Assembly: GCA_913776825.1 (NCBI GenBank)
Contig: CAJYPV010000032.1
Span: 1-64,000, forward strand
DNA from: Burkholderiaceae bacterium
GTDB lineage: Bacteria > Pseudomonadota > Gammaproteobacteria > Burkholderiales > Burkholderiaceae_C
Direction: 5' to 3'
Length of the DNA stretch: 64,000 bases
Within the stretch, counting starts at the first letter, position 1. Each line of letters starts with the position of its first letter. Made by a program: the position numbers and the translations under genes. The notes beneath the pieces were generated by a model, which ran no database searches, was not told the DNA's origin, and saw only the letters and a list, made by a program, of their open reading frames with translations. Below, piece after piece: positions 32,958 through 41,540 of this stretch.

Positions 32958-35261
32958 ATGTTCCCCTCTTCCTCATTGCCTGGCGCCACGGCTGGCGGCG
33001 CATCCTGGCGCACGGCGTCCTCGTCCTCATCGTCATCGTCCTCGGATGACACGTACGAGGAGGTGCCCTCCCGACAGGCGACCGGCAACCCCCGAGCCGA
33101 TGAGGACGCGCCCAACCTGAGAGCGCTCCAGCGCACGGACGCTTCATCTCGCGCGAGGCAGGCTGGCGCGCGGGCTGCGCGGCCGCTGTTCGCCGAGGAC
33201 GAACACGTGCTCCGCGATCCGGCGATGGTGCCGCCGGGTCAGCGCTGTGCGCCGGTTCGTCCGGCCCATCTGGTCGCCTTGGACCCGGCCTATGAGATGG
33301 CGTTGTGCCCGGAACTCCGGAGCCTGGTGGGGGGCGGTCCTGCCCGCGCCAATGCCACGCTGCTTCCGATGGGATCGAACGCGCCCGGCCGCCCCACGCA
33401 GAATCTGCTGCTGTTTCAGCCCTTGGCACTCGATGCCAACGTGCTCGAAGTTCCGAACACGACCAACGGGCATCGGCTGCTGATGTGCGCCTTCGCGCAG
33501 CATCAGGTGGCGGATGTGGTGTTGGTGCATGAGCGCCAGCCGCTCCTGCCGCCGATGAACATGTTCGAGCACCATGAGCCGACGACCGCTCAGGCTGCAG
33601 CGGGCGCAGCGGCTAAGACACCTTCGCCGAGCGAGCCGGACAGCCTGACGATCGTGCTGTTGAAGTCGAACGACGCGCCGGTGGTCTGTCGATTGCGGGT
33701 GCACCGGCTGTCGATCATGGACGACCCGGCGCAGTTGGTCGAACGCGTTCGATCGATCGACGAGGCGTCCCGTCAAGGCACCGCCGTCGCGATCGGTTGC
33801 GCCGATGGGTCGGACCATTCCGGGCTCTTCAGCCTGTTGCTGCATCAGCGCGCCGTGGCGCATCAGCGGCAGGCGGCGGGCGCCGTGGTCGATGCGCCCT
33901 CCCTGGTCAGCGCCAGCTTGAGAATGATGTTGCAGGGCCGGTCGCGGCGCGGCACCGGTTTCGCCGACTGCGTGGGCGAGGCGCGCTTCTCGGCGCTGTT
34001 GCAGCGCCATGCGGATCAACTGGCGATGGAGTTCAGCCCCGCCCGAAGCCGCCGACGCGACCAAGCGCAAGCGGTGGCGCAGGCAATGCAGCTGGTGCGG
34101 GCCCGCCGACAGGAAGCTGCGCAGCCGCCGCTGGGCCCGGCCGCGGCGCCGAGCCGCGCCACTCGCCTCGTCCCGCTGTCCACCGCTCGCAGCGCCTTGG
34201 CGAGCGCCGCCACCCAGTTGCCCGCCGCGTCGCCCGGCGCCCGACCGAAACGTCTGGCCGTCGAGCCAGCGAAAACGCGGCCCAGCCCATCCAAGGGATC
34301 CGCCCAGAAGCCACCGTCCGCGCCGCCCGCGCCGCTCACAGCCTCCGCGTCCACCGCCTCGACGGCGGGGCCATCGCGCCAACGGCCTCCGGTGCTGCGC
34401 TCGGCGCATGACGACTGCCCACCGCCCCTGCCGCCGCGCCCGACGACCACACCTGCGCCGCCTCCGTTGCCACCGCGTCCTGTGGGCGCGCGTGGCGTGG
34501 GATCGAATCCCCACGCGTCGACCTCGTCGACCTCGCCGTCCCACTCGTCGTCGAGCGCGCCGCGGGGCGCGTCAGGCGGCGTTCGGTCCGCCGCGAGCGC
34601 GGGTCCACACCGCCACGCCGCCGCGCGCGACACGGCGCTGGCCGGAGACGACCGGGCGCAGGACCGGCTCATGGACATGCTCAACGCGTTGAGTCCGGCA
34701 GCGCCTCGCGATGAGGGCGCTTCGGCTCTCGGGCCGCTCTCGCAGCGCCTGACGGACTTCGGCGCATCGGCGCCGGAGGAACAGGCCCGGCTCCTGGAGC
34801 GCCATCTGGTCAAGGTGGTGAAAGCCTTGATTCATCCCAGGCCCTGGTTGGGCGCGCAGGAGCCGCCCGCCGAGTCCCAGCATCAGGCCGTGCTCTGGCA
34901 GGTGCGCGAACTGAGCGACAGCCCTCGGGGCCTCGGGCCGATCGTGTTCAGCGAGGAGGGGCCCTTCGATCCCACCGCGAGCGGCGCCGAGGAGCAAGTC
35001 ATGCGGCTGCTGACGGACGTGCTCAGCGAGGCCTACGCCGCGCTGCCGCCCCATCGGCAGAACCGCTGGCGTGAGCGGGTGGATGTCCGTGGCCCGATCC
35101 AGGAACATCTGTCGGCCGTCGTGGAGGCGATTCACCGGGGCGCCACCGAGCCGGTCACCGGCGAGACATTGGCCCATCGGCAGCGTGAACTGCAAGCGCT
35201 GCTGTTTTCGCACGCCGTCCTGCAAGCGGTGGCGCGCGCACCGGACCAGGCGTCGGGCTGA
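32958..35261 (+). CDS. PTP-like pseudophosphatase, candidate secreted effector (paralog 1)
   Basis: This ~767-residue hydrophilic protein has no membrane segment or Sec signal. Layout: a Ser-rich N-terminus (nine Ser at 21-29) followed by Y33-E-E-V-P-S-R; ~100-370 a domain like protein tyrosine phosphatases (LLMCAFAQHQVADVVLVHE as the FW-type helix/strand, then VAIGCADGSDHSGLFSLLLHQ as the P-loop); ~400-590 a disordered Pro/Ser/Ala linker with two PPPLPPRP motifs (488-495, 501-508), ideal SH3-ligand shape; ~610-767 a helical C-terminal domain. In the P-loop Cys281 is kept, but the essential Arg of CX5R is His287, so catalysis is doubtful. CCGGAG precedes the ATG, and an hrp-like box lies upstream. 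It is homologous to the protein at 37847. A secreted effector role is inference. Confidence 0.6.
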   Translation: MFPSSSLPGATAGGASWRTASSSSSSSSSDDTYEEVPSRQATGNPRADEDAPNLRALQRTDASSRARQAGARAARPLFAEDEHVLRDPAMVPPGQRCAPVRPAHLVALDPAYEMALCPELRSLVGGGPARANATLLPMGSNAPGRPTQNLLLFQPLALDANVLEVPNTTNGHRLLMCAFAQHQVADVVLVHERQPLLPPMNMFEHHEPTTAQAAAGAAAKTPSPSEPDSLTIVLLKSNDAPVVCRLRVHRLSIMDDPAQLVERVRSIDEASRQGTAVAIGCADGSDHSGLFSLLLHQRAVAHQRQAAGAVVDAPSLVSASLRMMLQGRSRRGTGFADCVGEARFSALLQRHADQLAMEFSPARSRRRDQAQAVAQAMQLVRARRQEAAQPPLGPAAAPSRATRLVPLSTARSALASAATQLPAASPGARPKRLAVEPAKTRPSPSKGSAQKPPSAPPAPLTASASTASTAGPSRQRPPVLRSAHDDCPPPLPPRPTTTPAPPPLPPRPVGARGVGSNPHASTSSTSPSHSSSSAPRGASGGVRSAASAGPHRHAAARDTALAGDDRAQDRLMDMLNALSPAAPRDEGASALGPLSQRLTDFGASAPEEQARLLERHLVKVVKALIHPRPWLGAQEPPAESQHQAVLWQVRELSDSPRGLGPIVFSEEGPFDPTASGAEEQVMRLLTDVLSEAYAALPPHRQNRWRERVDVRGPIQEHLSAVVEAIHRGATEPVTGETLAHRQRELQALLFSHAVLQAVARAPDQASG

Positions 35262-35338
35262 ACGCCGCGAGGGCACGCGGTGGCGGCGCGACGCGTTCGT
35301 CGCGCTCGCCGGATGACCACGGTTCCAGGGACCCGGCG

Positions 35339-37621
35339 ATGAGACCCCCGGCGCGGCCTACGGGCTGCAGGAGAATGGCCGACCCGATTCAATCTCCGCT
35401 GCGCATGTCCGCCATCCTCCCGACCCTGCCACCGCGCGCCGCCTCGCCGGTGAAGACTGCTCCTTCGTTCTCGCTCGCGACGCTGGCGCTGGCTGCCTTC
35501 GGCGCACTCGCCGGACTCACCGCGTTCCCTCTGCCAGCAGCGGCGCAGACGACGCCGGCGGCGGCCGCGCCCGTCGCCGCGTCGACCCCGCCGGCCAGCG
35601 CGGCCAGCGCGGCCAGCGCCGGGATGACCTCGGCCGAACAGCCGCTGGACCGGCTCCCCTACACGCCGAGCCTGGACACCACCGCGATGGACCGCACCGC
35701 CGATCCCTGCGAGGACCTCTACCAGTTCGCCTGTGGCGGCTGGATGGCCAACAACCCGATCCCGGCGGACCAGGCGCGCTGGTCGGTCTACGCCAAGATG
35801 GCCAATGAGAACCAGCGCTATCTCTGGGGCATCCTGGACAAGCTGTCCGCCGCCGACCCCGCGCGCAGCGCCAACCAGGCGCGCATGGGCGACTACTTCG
35901 CCGCGTGCATGGACGAGTCCGCAACCCAGCAGCGCGGCCTCACGCCGCTGCGGCCGCTGCTCTCGCGCATCGAGGGCCTGAGCGCGCGCGATCAACTGCC
36001 CGCGCTGCTCGCCGAGCTGCATCTGGCGACCAACAACGAACGGCTGTTCTTCCGCTTCGGCTCGGGACAGGACCTGAAGGCGTCGACCCGCGTGATCGCC
36101 TTCGCCTCGGCCGGCGGCTTGAGCCTGCCGGACCGCGAGTACTACTTCAAGACCGACGACAAATCCCGCCGCCTGCGCGAGCAATTCGTCGCGCATGTGG
36201 CCCGCAGCTTCGAATTGCTGGGCGATTCGCCGGAGGCGGCGCGCCGTCAGGCGGCGGATGTGCTGTCGCTGGAGACCGCGCTGGCCAAAGCCTCGCTGAG
36301 CCGGGTCGACAAGCGCGATCCCTACAAGAGCTTCCATCCCACGCGCGCCGCCGGCCTGCAAGCGCTGACGCCGGGCTTCGATTGGGCCGCCTACCAACGG
36401 GCGCTGGGCCTGTCGCCATTGGGCACCTTCAATGTGACCGAACCGGCCTTCTTCAAGGCCTTCGCCACCCAGCTGCAGCGGCGTGACCTGGCGCAGATCC
36501 GGCATTACCTGCGCTGGCAGTTGCTGAGCAGCCAGGCGGCGACACTGTCGCCGGACGCGGTGCAGGCGAATTTCGAGTTCTTCGGTCAGACGCTGCAGGG
36601 CGTGCCGCAGCTCAAGGCGCGCTGGAAGCGCTGCGTCGAGCTGGTCGATGCGCAACTGGGTGAGGCGCTGGGTCAGGAATTCGTCTCCCGCAACTTCAGT
36701 CCCGAGCTGAAGCAGAAGACCCTGACCATGACGCGCCAGATCGAGGCCGCGATGGCCGCGCGCATCGAGTCGCTGAGCTGGATGAGTGCCGTCACCCGTC
36801 GGCGCGCTACCGAGAAGCTGCACGCCATCGTCAACAAGGTCGGCTATCCGGATCGCTGGCGGGATTACAGCGCGCTGCCAGTGGCGCGGGACGATTTCGC
36901 CGGCAATGTGATGCGCGGCAATGGCTTCGAACTGCGGCGCCAGCTCGGCAAGATCGGCAAGCCGCTGGATCGCGGCGAATGGGGCATGACGCCGCAAACC
37001 GTCAACGCGTATTACGACGCGCAGATGAACGACATCAACTTCCCCGCCGGCGTGCTGCAGCCTCCGCTCTTCGACCCACGCATGGACGACGCGCCGAACT
37101 ACGGCAACACCGGCGGCACCATCGGCCATGAGCTGATTCACGGGTTCGACGACGAGGGCCGGCAGTTCGATGCCCAGGGCAATCTGCGCGATTGGTGGAC
37201 CCGCAAGGACGGCCAGGCCTTCGAGCGTCGCGCCGCCTGCGTGGCCAGGCAGTACGCCGGCTATGTGGTGGTGGACGACATCCGCATCAACAGCAAGCTG
37301 ACGCTGGGTGAAGACCTGGCGGACCTGGGCGGCCTGGTGCTGGCCTATGCGGCATGGAAGGCGCAAGTGGCGGACATGTCGCCGCCTGCGGCCGATGGCC
37401 TGACGCCGGAGCAGCGCTTCTTCGTCGGCTTCGCCCAGTGGGATTGCAGCCACGCTCGCCCCGAGTACGAGCGCGTCAAGGCCATGACCGATCCGCACTC
37501 GCCGGGCCGCTACCGCATCAACGGCGTGGCGGTGAACATGCCGGAGTTCGAGCAGGCCTTCCACTGCAAGCCGGGCCAGAAAATGGTCAAGCCCGACGCC
37601 GAGCGCTGCAAGGTGTGGTGA
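35339..37621 (+). CDS. M13-family zinc metalloendopeptidase, exported (PepO/neprilysin type)
   Basis: The ~760-residue peptidase has an N-terminal signal (SLATLALAAFGALAGLTAFPLPAAAQ) and an Ala/Pro-rich spacer. The M13 N-domain opens DPCEDLYQFACGGWMANNPIP. The zinc motif HELIH is at ~597-601 in TIGHELIHGFDDEGRQFD, the third ligand Glu at ~658 in GEDLADLGG, and the C-terminal family ending is CKVW. It cleaves peptides in the periplasm or outside the cell. The start is uncertain (35339, 35375 or 35405). It sits between the two PTP-like paralogs on the same strand, 77 bases after the first. A hairpin follows its stop, and the second paralog has its own promoter element, so it may be merely interposed. 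Confidence 0.9.
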   Translation: MRPPARPTGCRRMADPIQSPLRMSAILPTLPPRAASPVKTAPSFSLATLALAAFGALAGLTAFPLPAAAQTTPAAAAPVAASTPPASAASAASAGMTSAEQPLDRLPYTPSLDTTAMDRTADPCEDLYQFACGGWMANNPIPADQARWSVYAKMANENQRYLWGILDKLSAADPARSANQARMGDYFAACMDESATQQRGLTPLRPLLSRIEGLSARDQLPALLAELHLATNNERLFFRFGSGQDLKASTRVIAFASAGGLSLPDREYYFKTDDKSRRLREQFVAHVARSFELLGDSPEAARRQAADVLSLETALAKASLSRVDKRDPYKSFHPTRAAGLQALTPGFDWAAYQRALGLSPLGTFNVTEPAFFKAFATQLQRRDLAQIRHYLRWQLLSSQAATLSPDAVQANFEFFGQTLQGVPQLKARWKRCVELVDAQLGEALGQEFVSRNFSPELKQKTLTMTRQIEAAMAARIESLSWMSAVTRRRATEKLHAIVNKVGYPDRWRDYSALPVARDDFAGNVMRGNGFELRRQLGKIGKPLDRGEWGMTPQTVNAYYDAQMNDINFPAGVLQPPLFDPRMDDAPNYGNTGGTIGHELIHGFDDEGRQFDAQGNLRDWWTRKDGQAFERRAACVARQYAGYVVVDDIRINSKLTLGEDLADLGGLVLAYAAWKAQVADMSPPAADGLTPEQRFFVGFAQWDCSHARPEYERVKAMTDPHSPGRYRINGVAVNMPEFEQAFHCKPGQKMVKPDAERCKVW

Positions 37622-37642
37622 CCGCCGCGGGATCGGTGGCGA

Positions 37643-37663
37643 CGGTGGGATCGCCTCCCACCG
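37643..37663 (+). terminator. Hairpin after the M13 peptidase gene
   Basis: CGGTGGGA/TCCCACCG is an 8-base perfect stem with a 5-base loop, 21 bases after the stop. Confidence 0.55.
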
Positions 37664-37756
37664 GTTGAACTGATCACGGCCGAGCCTTGACCTGCCGGGG
37701 CGTCCACCGATCCTGGTGGACGGGCGAAGCGGCGCCGCCGGTGGTTGGCAGCCGTT

Positions 37757-37783
37757 TGAACAGGGCGAAGGGATCGGCGACTA
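37757..37783 (+). promoter_or_regulatory. hrp-box-like element upstream of the second PTP-like gene
   Basis: TGAACA, 15 bases, then CGACTA. It aligns with the element before the first paralog: both have GAAC, then GGG near the start of the spacer, and an identical CGACTA end. It lies 63 bases before the ATG. Confidence 0.45.
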
Positions 37784-37846
37784 CACACATCCGTGTCCCG
37801 CCGATCCCGGATCGGGCGGGCGTCATGTCGCTGTCCCGGAGTTCCC

Positions 37847-40165
37847 ATGTACATCAGCCCTCACAGCCTTCGCCCCACCGGGGGCGCGGGCATGGCTCAC
37901 GCCCCCACCGACGAGGCGGATTACGCCACCGTCCACAAGACCGCGCGCGGCCCCGCCTTCGCGTCGCCGACGCCGGAAACCCGGCTTCACAGCCGCGGAT
38001 TGGTCCCTTACGACGGCTGCCCCGCCGTCCGTCCCGAGCATCTGCTGCAGCTCGATCCCGAATACGGCCAGACGTTGCAGCACGAGCTGGAGTCGCATGT
38101 CGAGACGCCGAACGCCCGCCCCAATGCCACACCGATCCCGTTGGGCTCGCTGGGCGGACGCGAAGCGCTGGTGTTCCAGCCGCTGGTGCCCAGCCGCTCG
38201 CAGATGCACCCGGACACCCCGCGAGGCCTGGCCACGCTGCTCTCCGGCTTCCTGCAGCAGCAGGTCAGCGATGTGGTGATGATCCAGAACCCGTCCAATG
38301 GCGGACGGCCTCAGCAGATGCTGGACCGTGCCTTCCAGCTGAAGGACTTCGATCCAGCAGCGAAGGTGTCCTGGCAGGCCATGGATTCAGACGGCAAGCA
38401 GCCCAGCCTGGTCCAGGTGACCGCAGAGCGGGTGACCCAGCCGCCGCATGTGGCCGAGATGCGTCTGCATCGGCTGGCCCTGGGCGACGATGTGGCCAGT
38501 CTGGCGCAACAGCTCAAGGCGATCCATCAAGCGAGCGCGCACGGCACCATCGCCATCGGCTGCAACAGCGGTCAGCGGGAATCGGGTGCGGTCGCGGTGC
38601 TGCTGCATCAGCGCGAGACCGCGCGCACGCTGCAGTCCGAAGGCAAGCCGGTGACGGCGCAGGCGCTGGAGCGCGCCGGACTGGCAATGCTGAAGGACGG
38701 CCAGGCGCTGCGCGGCAGCGATTTCGCGCGAGACATCGCGCCCGGTGGCGCGCGAGCCCACCTCATCAAGGACCATGCCGAGCAGGTCGCCAGCGAGTTC
38801 CCGGACCAGCGACGTTCGGGTCCGCCGGTGGCGACCAAGCCGGGTCGCGGCGCGCTGGCGGCCGGCGGCGCGGCGCTGCGCCCGTCGCACCTGCCCCTGT
38901 CGCCGAGCGGCGGCCCCGCCACGGTCGCGAAGCCGGTCCCGCCACCGGTGGCGGTCAAACCGTCGCTGGCGTCGAAGCCCGGCATCGGCCAGCCGGCAGC
39001 GGCGACCACGTCCTCCACGTCGTCCCGCGCCGAGAAGGAGTTGATTTACGCCGACCTCGACATCGCCCACCTGGAGCGAGGCCGTGCCGCCCTCGGTCCG
39101 CGTGCCGCGAGGCCCACCGCCGCAGCCACTGCCAAACCGGCGCTGGATGACGATGAGCCGGTGGAATATCGCTCGATCGTCGGCACGCCGCCGGATGAGC
39201 ACGAGGACTACCAGAACGTCCCATCGCGGCGCTCACCGCCGGATGAACACGGGGATTACCAGAATGTCCCCTCGCGGCGCTTGCCGCCGAACCGACTCGC
39301 GCCGCTGCGCGGCAGTGCCGCGGAGGACGCGCCCCCGGCGCTGCCGCCTCGCGGACCGCGTTCGCCCTCGCCTCAGGCGGCTGAGATGCCGCGTTCACCG
39401 CTGTCGCCGGCAAGCTCGGACGTGTCCTGGGGCAGCTCGAACTTCTCCAGCGGTCGGGCGTCGCCCGCCAGTCCGGCCACGGCGAAGTCGGCGGACCCGA
39501 TGAGCGCGCCGGCGGCCGATTTCCAGAAGATGCGCCGGATCAGCCGTCGGTTGTCCACGCGTTGGGCCCAACGCGCGGATGCGCCCCTCTCCCCGCGCAG
39601 CGGATCACCGACCGGCGAATCCGGCCCGCTGGCGTCGCTTCAGAAGACCTGGGGCAATCCCAAGACGGCCGAGGGTCGCCTGCTGGCGGACTTTGCGCAG
39701 AACGCCACGGTCGGTTTCCTGAAGGATGCGAAGGCCGGCTGGCTCAAGCCCTTGAAGAAGGCCGACACCTATGGCGCCGGCGCGGCGGCCAAGGAAGTCC
39801 GGCATTCGGCGGAGCAGTCGGCCGAACTGGCCCGCCGGATGCTGGGCGCTGGCGCCGATCTGGACGCCGCCGTCGAGGACAACGAGACCTTGACGCGCCA
39901 GCTGCTGACGTCGGTCTTCGATCAGCAGTTCACTCGTCTGGGCACCGCGCAGCAGGAGAAGTGGCTCAAGCGCTGCGAGGCGCGCGGCGAGGTGTCGCGG
40001 CAGATCACCCAGTTGCAGGCGCGCAGCGAGAAGCTGATGTCTCAGGGTGACGGCGCGGACGCCGGCTCGACCACTGCCGACCACATCCAGTCGACCTGGC
40101 TGGCGATGGGAGCCCTGCTGGCGATGAAGGAAGTGGCGAAACAGCATTCGACCGCGACGGCCTGA
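37847..40165 (+). CDS. PTP-like pseudophosphatase with YxxVPSR repeats, candidate secreted effector (paralog 2)
   Basis: This ~772-residue hydrophilic protein is homologous to the one at 32958 (shared CPAVRPEHLLQLDPEY-type segment, LLSGFLQQQVSDVVMIQ, and the P-loop). P-loop: GTIAIGCNSGQRESG, with Cys239 kept and the CX5R Arg position occupied by Glu245. Linker (~295-590): Tyr motifs Y26-ATV, Y401-ADL and Y441-RSI, and a 16-residue tandem repeat (447-462, 463-478) each carrying D-Y-QNVPSRR (Y455, Y471). A PALPPRG motif lies at ~497-503. The C-terminus (~600-772) is helical and Lys/Ala-rich. YxN and Yxx(L/V) motifs around a PTP fold are typical of eukaryotic adaptor signalling. Host-directed secretion is inferred. 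CGGAG lies just before the ATG. Confidence 0.6.
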   Translation: MYISPHSLRPTGGAGMAHAPTDEADYATVHKTARGPAFASPTPETRLHSRGLVPYDGCPAVRPEHLLQLDPEYGQTLQHELESHVETPNARPNATPIPLGSLGGREALVFQPLVPSRSQMHPDTPRGLATLLSGFLQQQVSDVVMIQNPSNGGRPQQMLDRAFQLKDFDPAAKVSWQAMDSDGKQPSLVQVTAERVTQPPHVAEMRLHRLALGDDVASLAQQLKAIHQASAHGTIAIGCNSGQRESGAVAVLLHQRETARTLQSEGKPVTAQALERAGLAMLKDGQALRGSDFARDIAPGGARAHLIKDHAEQVASEFPDQRRSGPPVATKPGRGALAAGGAALRPSHLPLSPSGGPATVAKPVPPPVAVKPSLASKPGIGQPAAATTSSTSSRAEKELIYADLDIAHLERGRAALGPRAARPTAAATAKPALDDDEPVEYRSIVGTPPDEHEDYQNVPSRRSPPDEHGDYQNVPSRRLPPNRLAPLRGSAAEDAPPALPPRGPRSPSPQAAEMPRSPLSPASSDVSWGSSNFSSGRASPASPATAKSADPMSAPAADFQKMRRISRRLSTRWAQRADAPLSPRSGSPTGESGPLASLQKTWGNPKTAEGRLLADFAQNATVGFLKDAKAGWLKPLKKADTYGAGAAAKEVRHSAEQSAELARRMLGAGADLDAAVEDNETLTRQLLTSVFDQQFTRLGTAQQEKWLKRCEARGEVSRQITQLQARSEKLMSQGDGADAGSTTADHIQSTWLAMGALLAMKEVAKQHSTATA
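39185..39280 (+). repeat. 48-base tandem repeat encoding PPDEHxDYQNVPSRR twice
   Basis: Two in-frame 48-base copies encode 16-residue units that differ at only two residues (T/S first position, E/G before the Asp). The DNA copies differ at several wobble positions, so the protein repeat is older than a fresh slippage event and the amino acids appear conserved. Confidence 0.9.
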
Positions 40166-40271
40166 TGAGGCTCAGCCGAAAGGCTGATGGCCGCTGACCG
40201 AAGGCGGACCGACACGGACGCTGTCGATCGTCTCGGCCCTCCGCCGCCCGGTCCGCAGCAGCCGCCCTCAT

Positions 40272-40330
40272 CCCATGAGAAACGCCCGGAGATGGATCGT
40301 CGGATCCGTCTCCGGGCGTTGTCGCATGGG
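40272..40330 (-). terminator. Long hairpin downstream of the H-NS-like gene
   Basis: AACGCCCGGAGA/TCTCCGGGCGTT is a perfect 12-base stem (40281-40292, 40309-40320), bracketed by outer CCCATG/CATGGG arms. It ends 15 bases from the H-NS stop and probably terminates transcripts from both strands. Confidence 0.75.
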
Positions 40331-40335
40331 GCGTG

Positions 40336-40725
40336 TCAGCGCTGGATCAGCAGCTCTTCGGCGGTCTTGCCGGAAGCGATCGCTTCCTTGAACCAGTTGG
40401 GACGCTTGCCCACGCCGGTCCAGGTGCGACCGGCGCCGTCCTGGTACTTCGGCGCGCCGGCCGATGCGCGAGCGGGTGTGCTGGCGCGTCCACCGCGTTT
40501 GCCGGTGCCGGCGCGACGGCCGGGCTTCGCGGCGGCGGCGCTGGCTCGGCCGCGCGACGGCGTCTTGCCAGCGGATCCGAACAGTTCCTCCGGTGTCAGC
40601 CCATAGTGGTCGATGGCTTCACGGATCCGCGCGACCACGCCCGACACCTCACGGGCCCGCATGGCCTCGGCTTCTTTCTGGAGCTTTTCGATCTGATTGA
40701 GGACTTGTTTCAGAGACTTTGGCAT
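40336..40725 (-). CDS. H-NS histone family nucleoid protein
   Basis: The 129-residue protein has an N-terminal coiled-coil oligomerisation segment (LKQVLNQIEKLQKEAEAMRAREVSGVVARIREAI) and a long basic Ala/Gly/Lys/Arg linker (~55-90). The C-terminal DNA-binding motif is KYQDGAGRTWTGVGKRPNWFKEAI, the beta-proteobacterial form of H-NS/BpH3. It silences AT-rich or foreign DNA. Being next to the effector-like genes may be coincidence, but H-NS proteins often sit in or near accessory islands. The ATG at 40725 was chosen since upstream codons (to 40857) are unrelated. Confidence 0.93.
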   Translation of the reverse strand: MPKSLKQVLNQIEKLQKEAEAMRAREVSGVVARIREAIDHYGLTPEELFGSAGKTPSRGRASAAAAKPGRRAGTGKRGGRASTPARASAGAPKYQDGAGRTWTGVGKRPNWFKEAIASGKTAEELLIQR

Positions 40726-40937
40726 TCGGCCAACTCCGCAATGGGCGACGGGCCTGTGGCTCTGTGTCGCGATCTCTCCCCAAGTCGAGACTGTAGCCGC
40801 TCCTTGAATGCAAGGGGAAATGGCGCCGCGATTGGGAGAGATCAATGAATGACGCATTGTTCCTGCGCGGCCCCTCGGATCGAGGACACGCGCCGTTCAT
40901 CAAATCGAGAATGGCCGGTCATTCAGGAGTTGCTCTC

Positions 40938-41408
40938 ATGGAACGTCCACCCCCTGTCTCGGCCTCTGAGCCGACGTCGCCCGCCAAGCATGCCGAGGAC
41001 ATCCTGCAGACGCGCGCGGCATTGACCGAGGTGTTGATTCGCTCGGTCACGCAGCCGATTGCGGACGGGACCTTGGCGAATGTCCGCGCGTTGGTGGACG
41101 AGGTGAGCCGTGCCATCCAAATCGGGGACGCGGCCCGGTTCGAGGCGGCGGTGTCCGCCTTTCGATGGCAAGCACTGGCGCTCGGGAGCAATGAGATGGC
41201 ACTGGCGTGGATGCGCGTCGGTGACGATGGTCTGCGGGCGCTGCGCGCCGAATGGCCGCGCATGTCCGACCCCGCGCGTCGTGAGCGTGAAACCCGGCGC
41301 TGGATGCTGGCGCTGTCGAGTGGCGATCTCGACACCGCCTTGCAGGCGGCGATGGCTCACATTGAGATGGACCAGCAAGACTTTCTAGCGATGTCGAGTG
41401 ACGCGTAG
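40938..41408 (+). CDS. FCD-like effector domain protein without DNA-binding domain
   Basis: The 156-residue all-helical soluble protein resembles the FCD ligand-binding half of GntR regulators (DILQTRAALTEVLIRSVTQPIADGTLANVRALVDEVSRAIQIGDAARFEAAVSAFRWQAL, ending SGDLDTALQAAMAHI). There is no winged helix before it. AGGAG eight bases upstream supports the ATG at 40938. Earlier in-frame ATGs at 40845 and 40911 are possible. The GntR regulator 132 bases downstream has its own FCD. The two may share a ligand or form a heteromer, or this may be a relic that lost its DNA-binding half. Confidence 0.6.
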   Translation: MERPPPVSASEPTSPAKHAEDILQTRAALTEVLIRSVTQPIADGTLANVRALVDEVSRAIQIGDAARFEAAVSAFRWQALALGSNEMALAWMRVGDDGLRALRAEWPRMSDPARRERETRRWMLALSSGDLDTALQAAMAHIEMDQQDFLAMSSDA

Positions 41409-41540
41409 TCAATCCGGCATTGGACTTTCATTCATTGCTTGATGAACGGCAAGGGACCGATGCCGAGGCGGTCGCCGAGCACTCGCCCGCCCGGCCGCGC
41501 TGGCTAAAGTGACCGCCCCATCGCTTCACGCCCGAGTGTC

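Noticed and set aside
33144-34544. 466-codon Arg-rich frame antisense to the first PTP-like gene
   Set aside because: Low-complexity Arg/Gly text mirrors the Pro/Ser/Ala-rich linker of the plus-strand protein, whose homology to paralog 2 fixes the coding strand.
35132-37564. 810-codon open frame antisense to the M13 peptidase gene
   Set aside because: Same GC-rich shadow effect; no domain, no ribosome site, opposite strand clearly coding.
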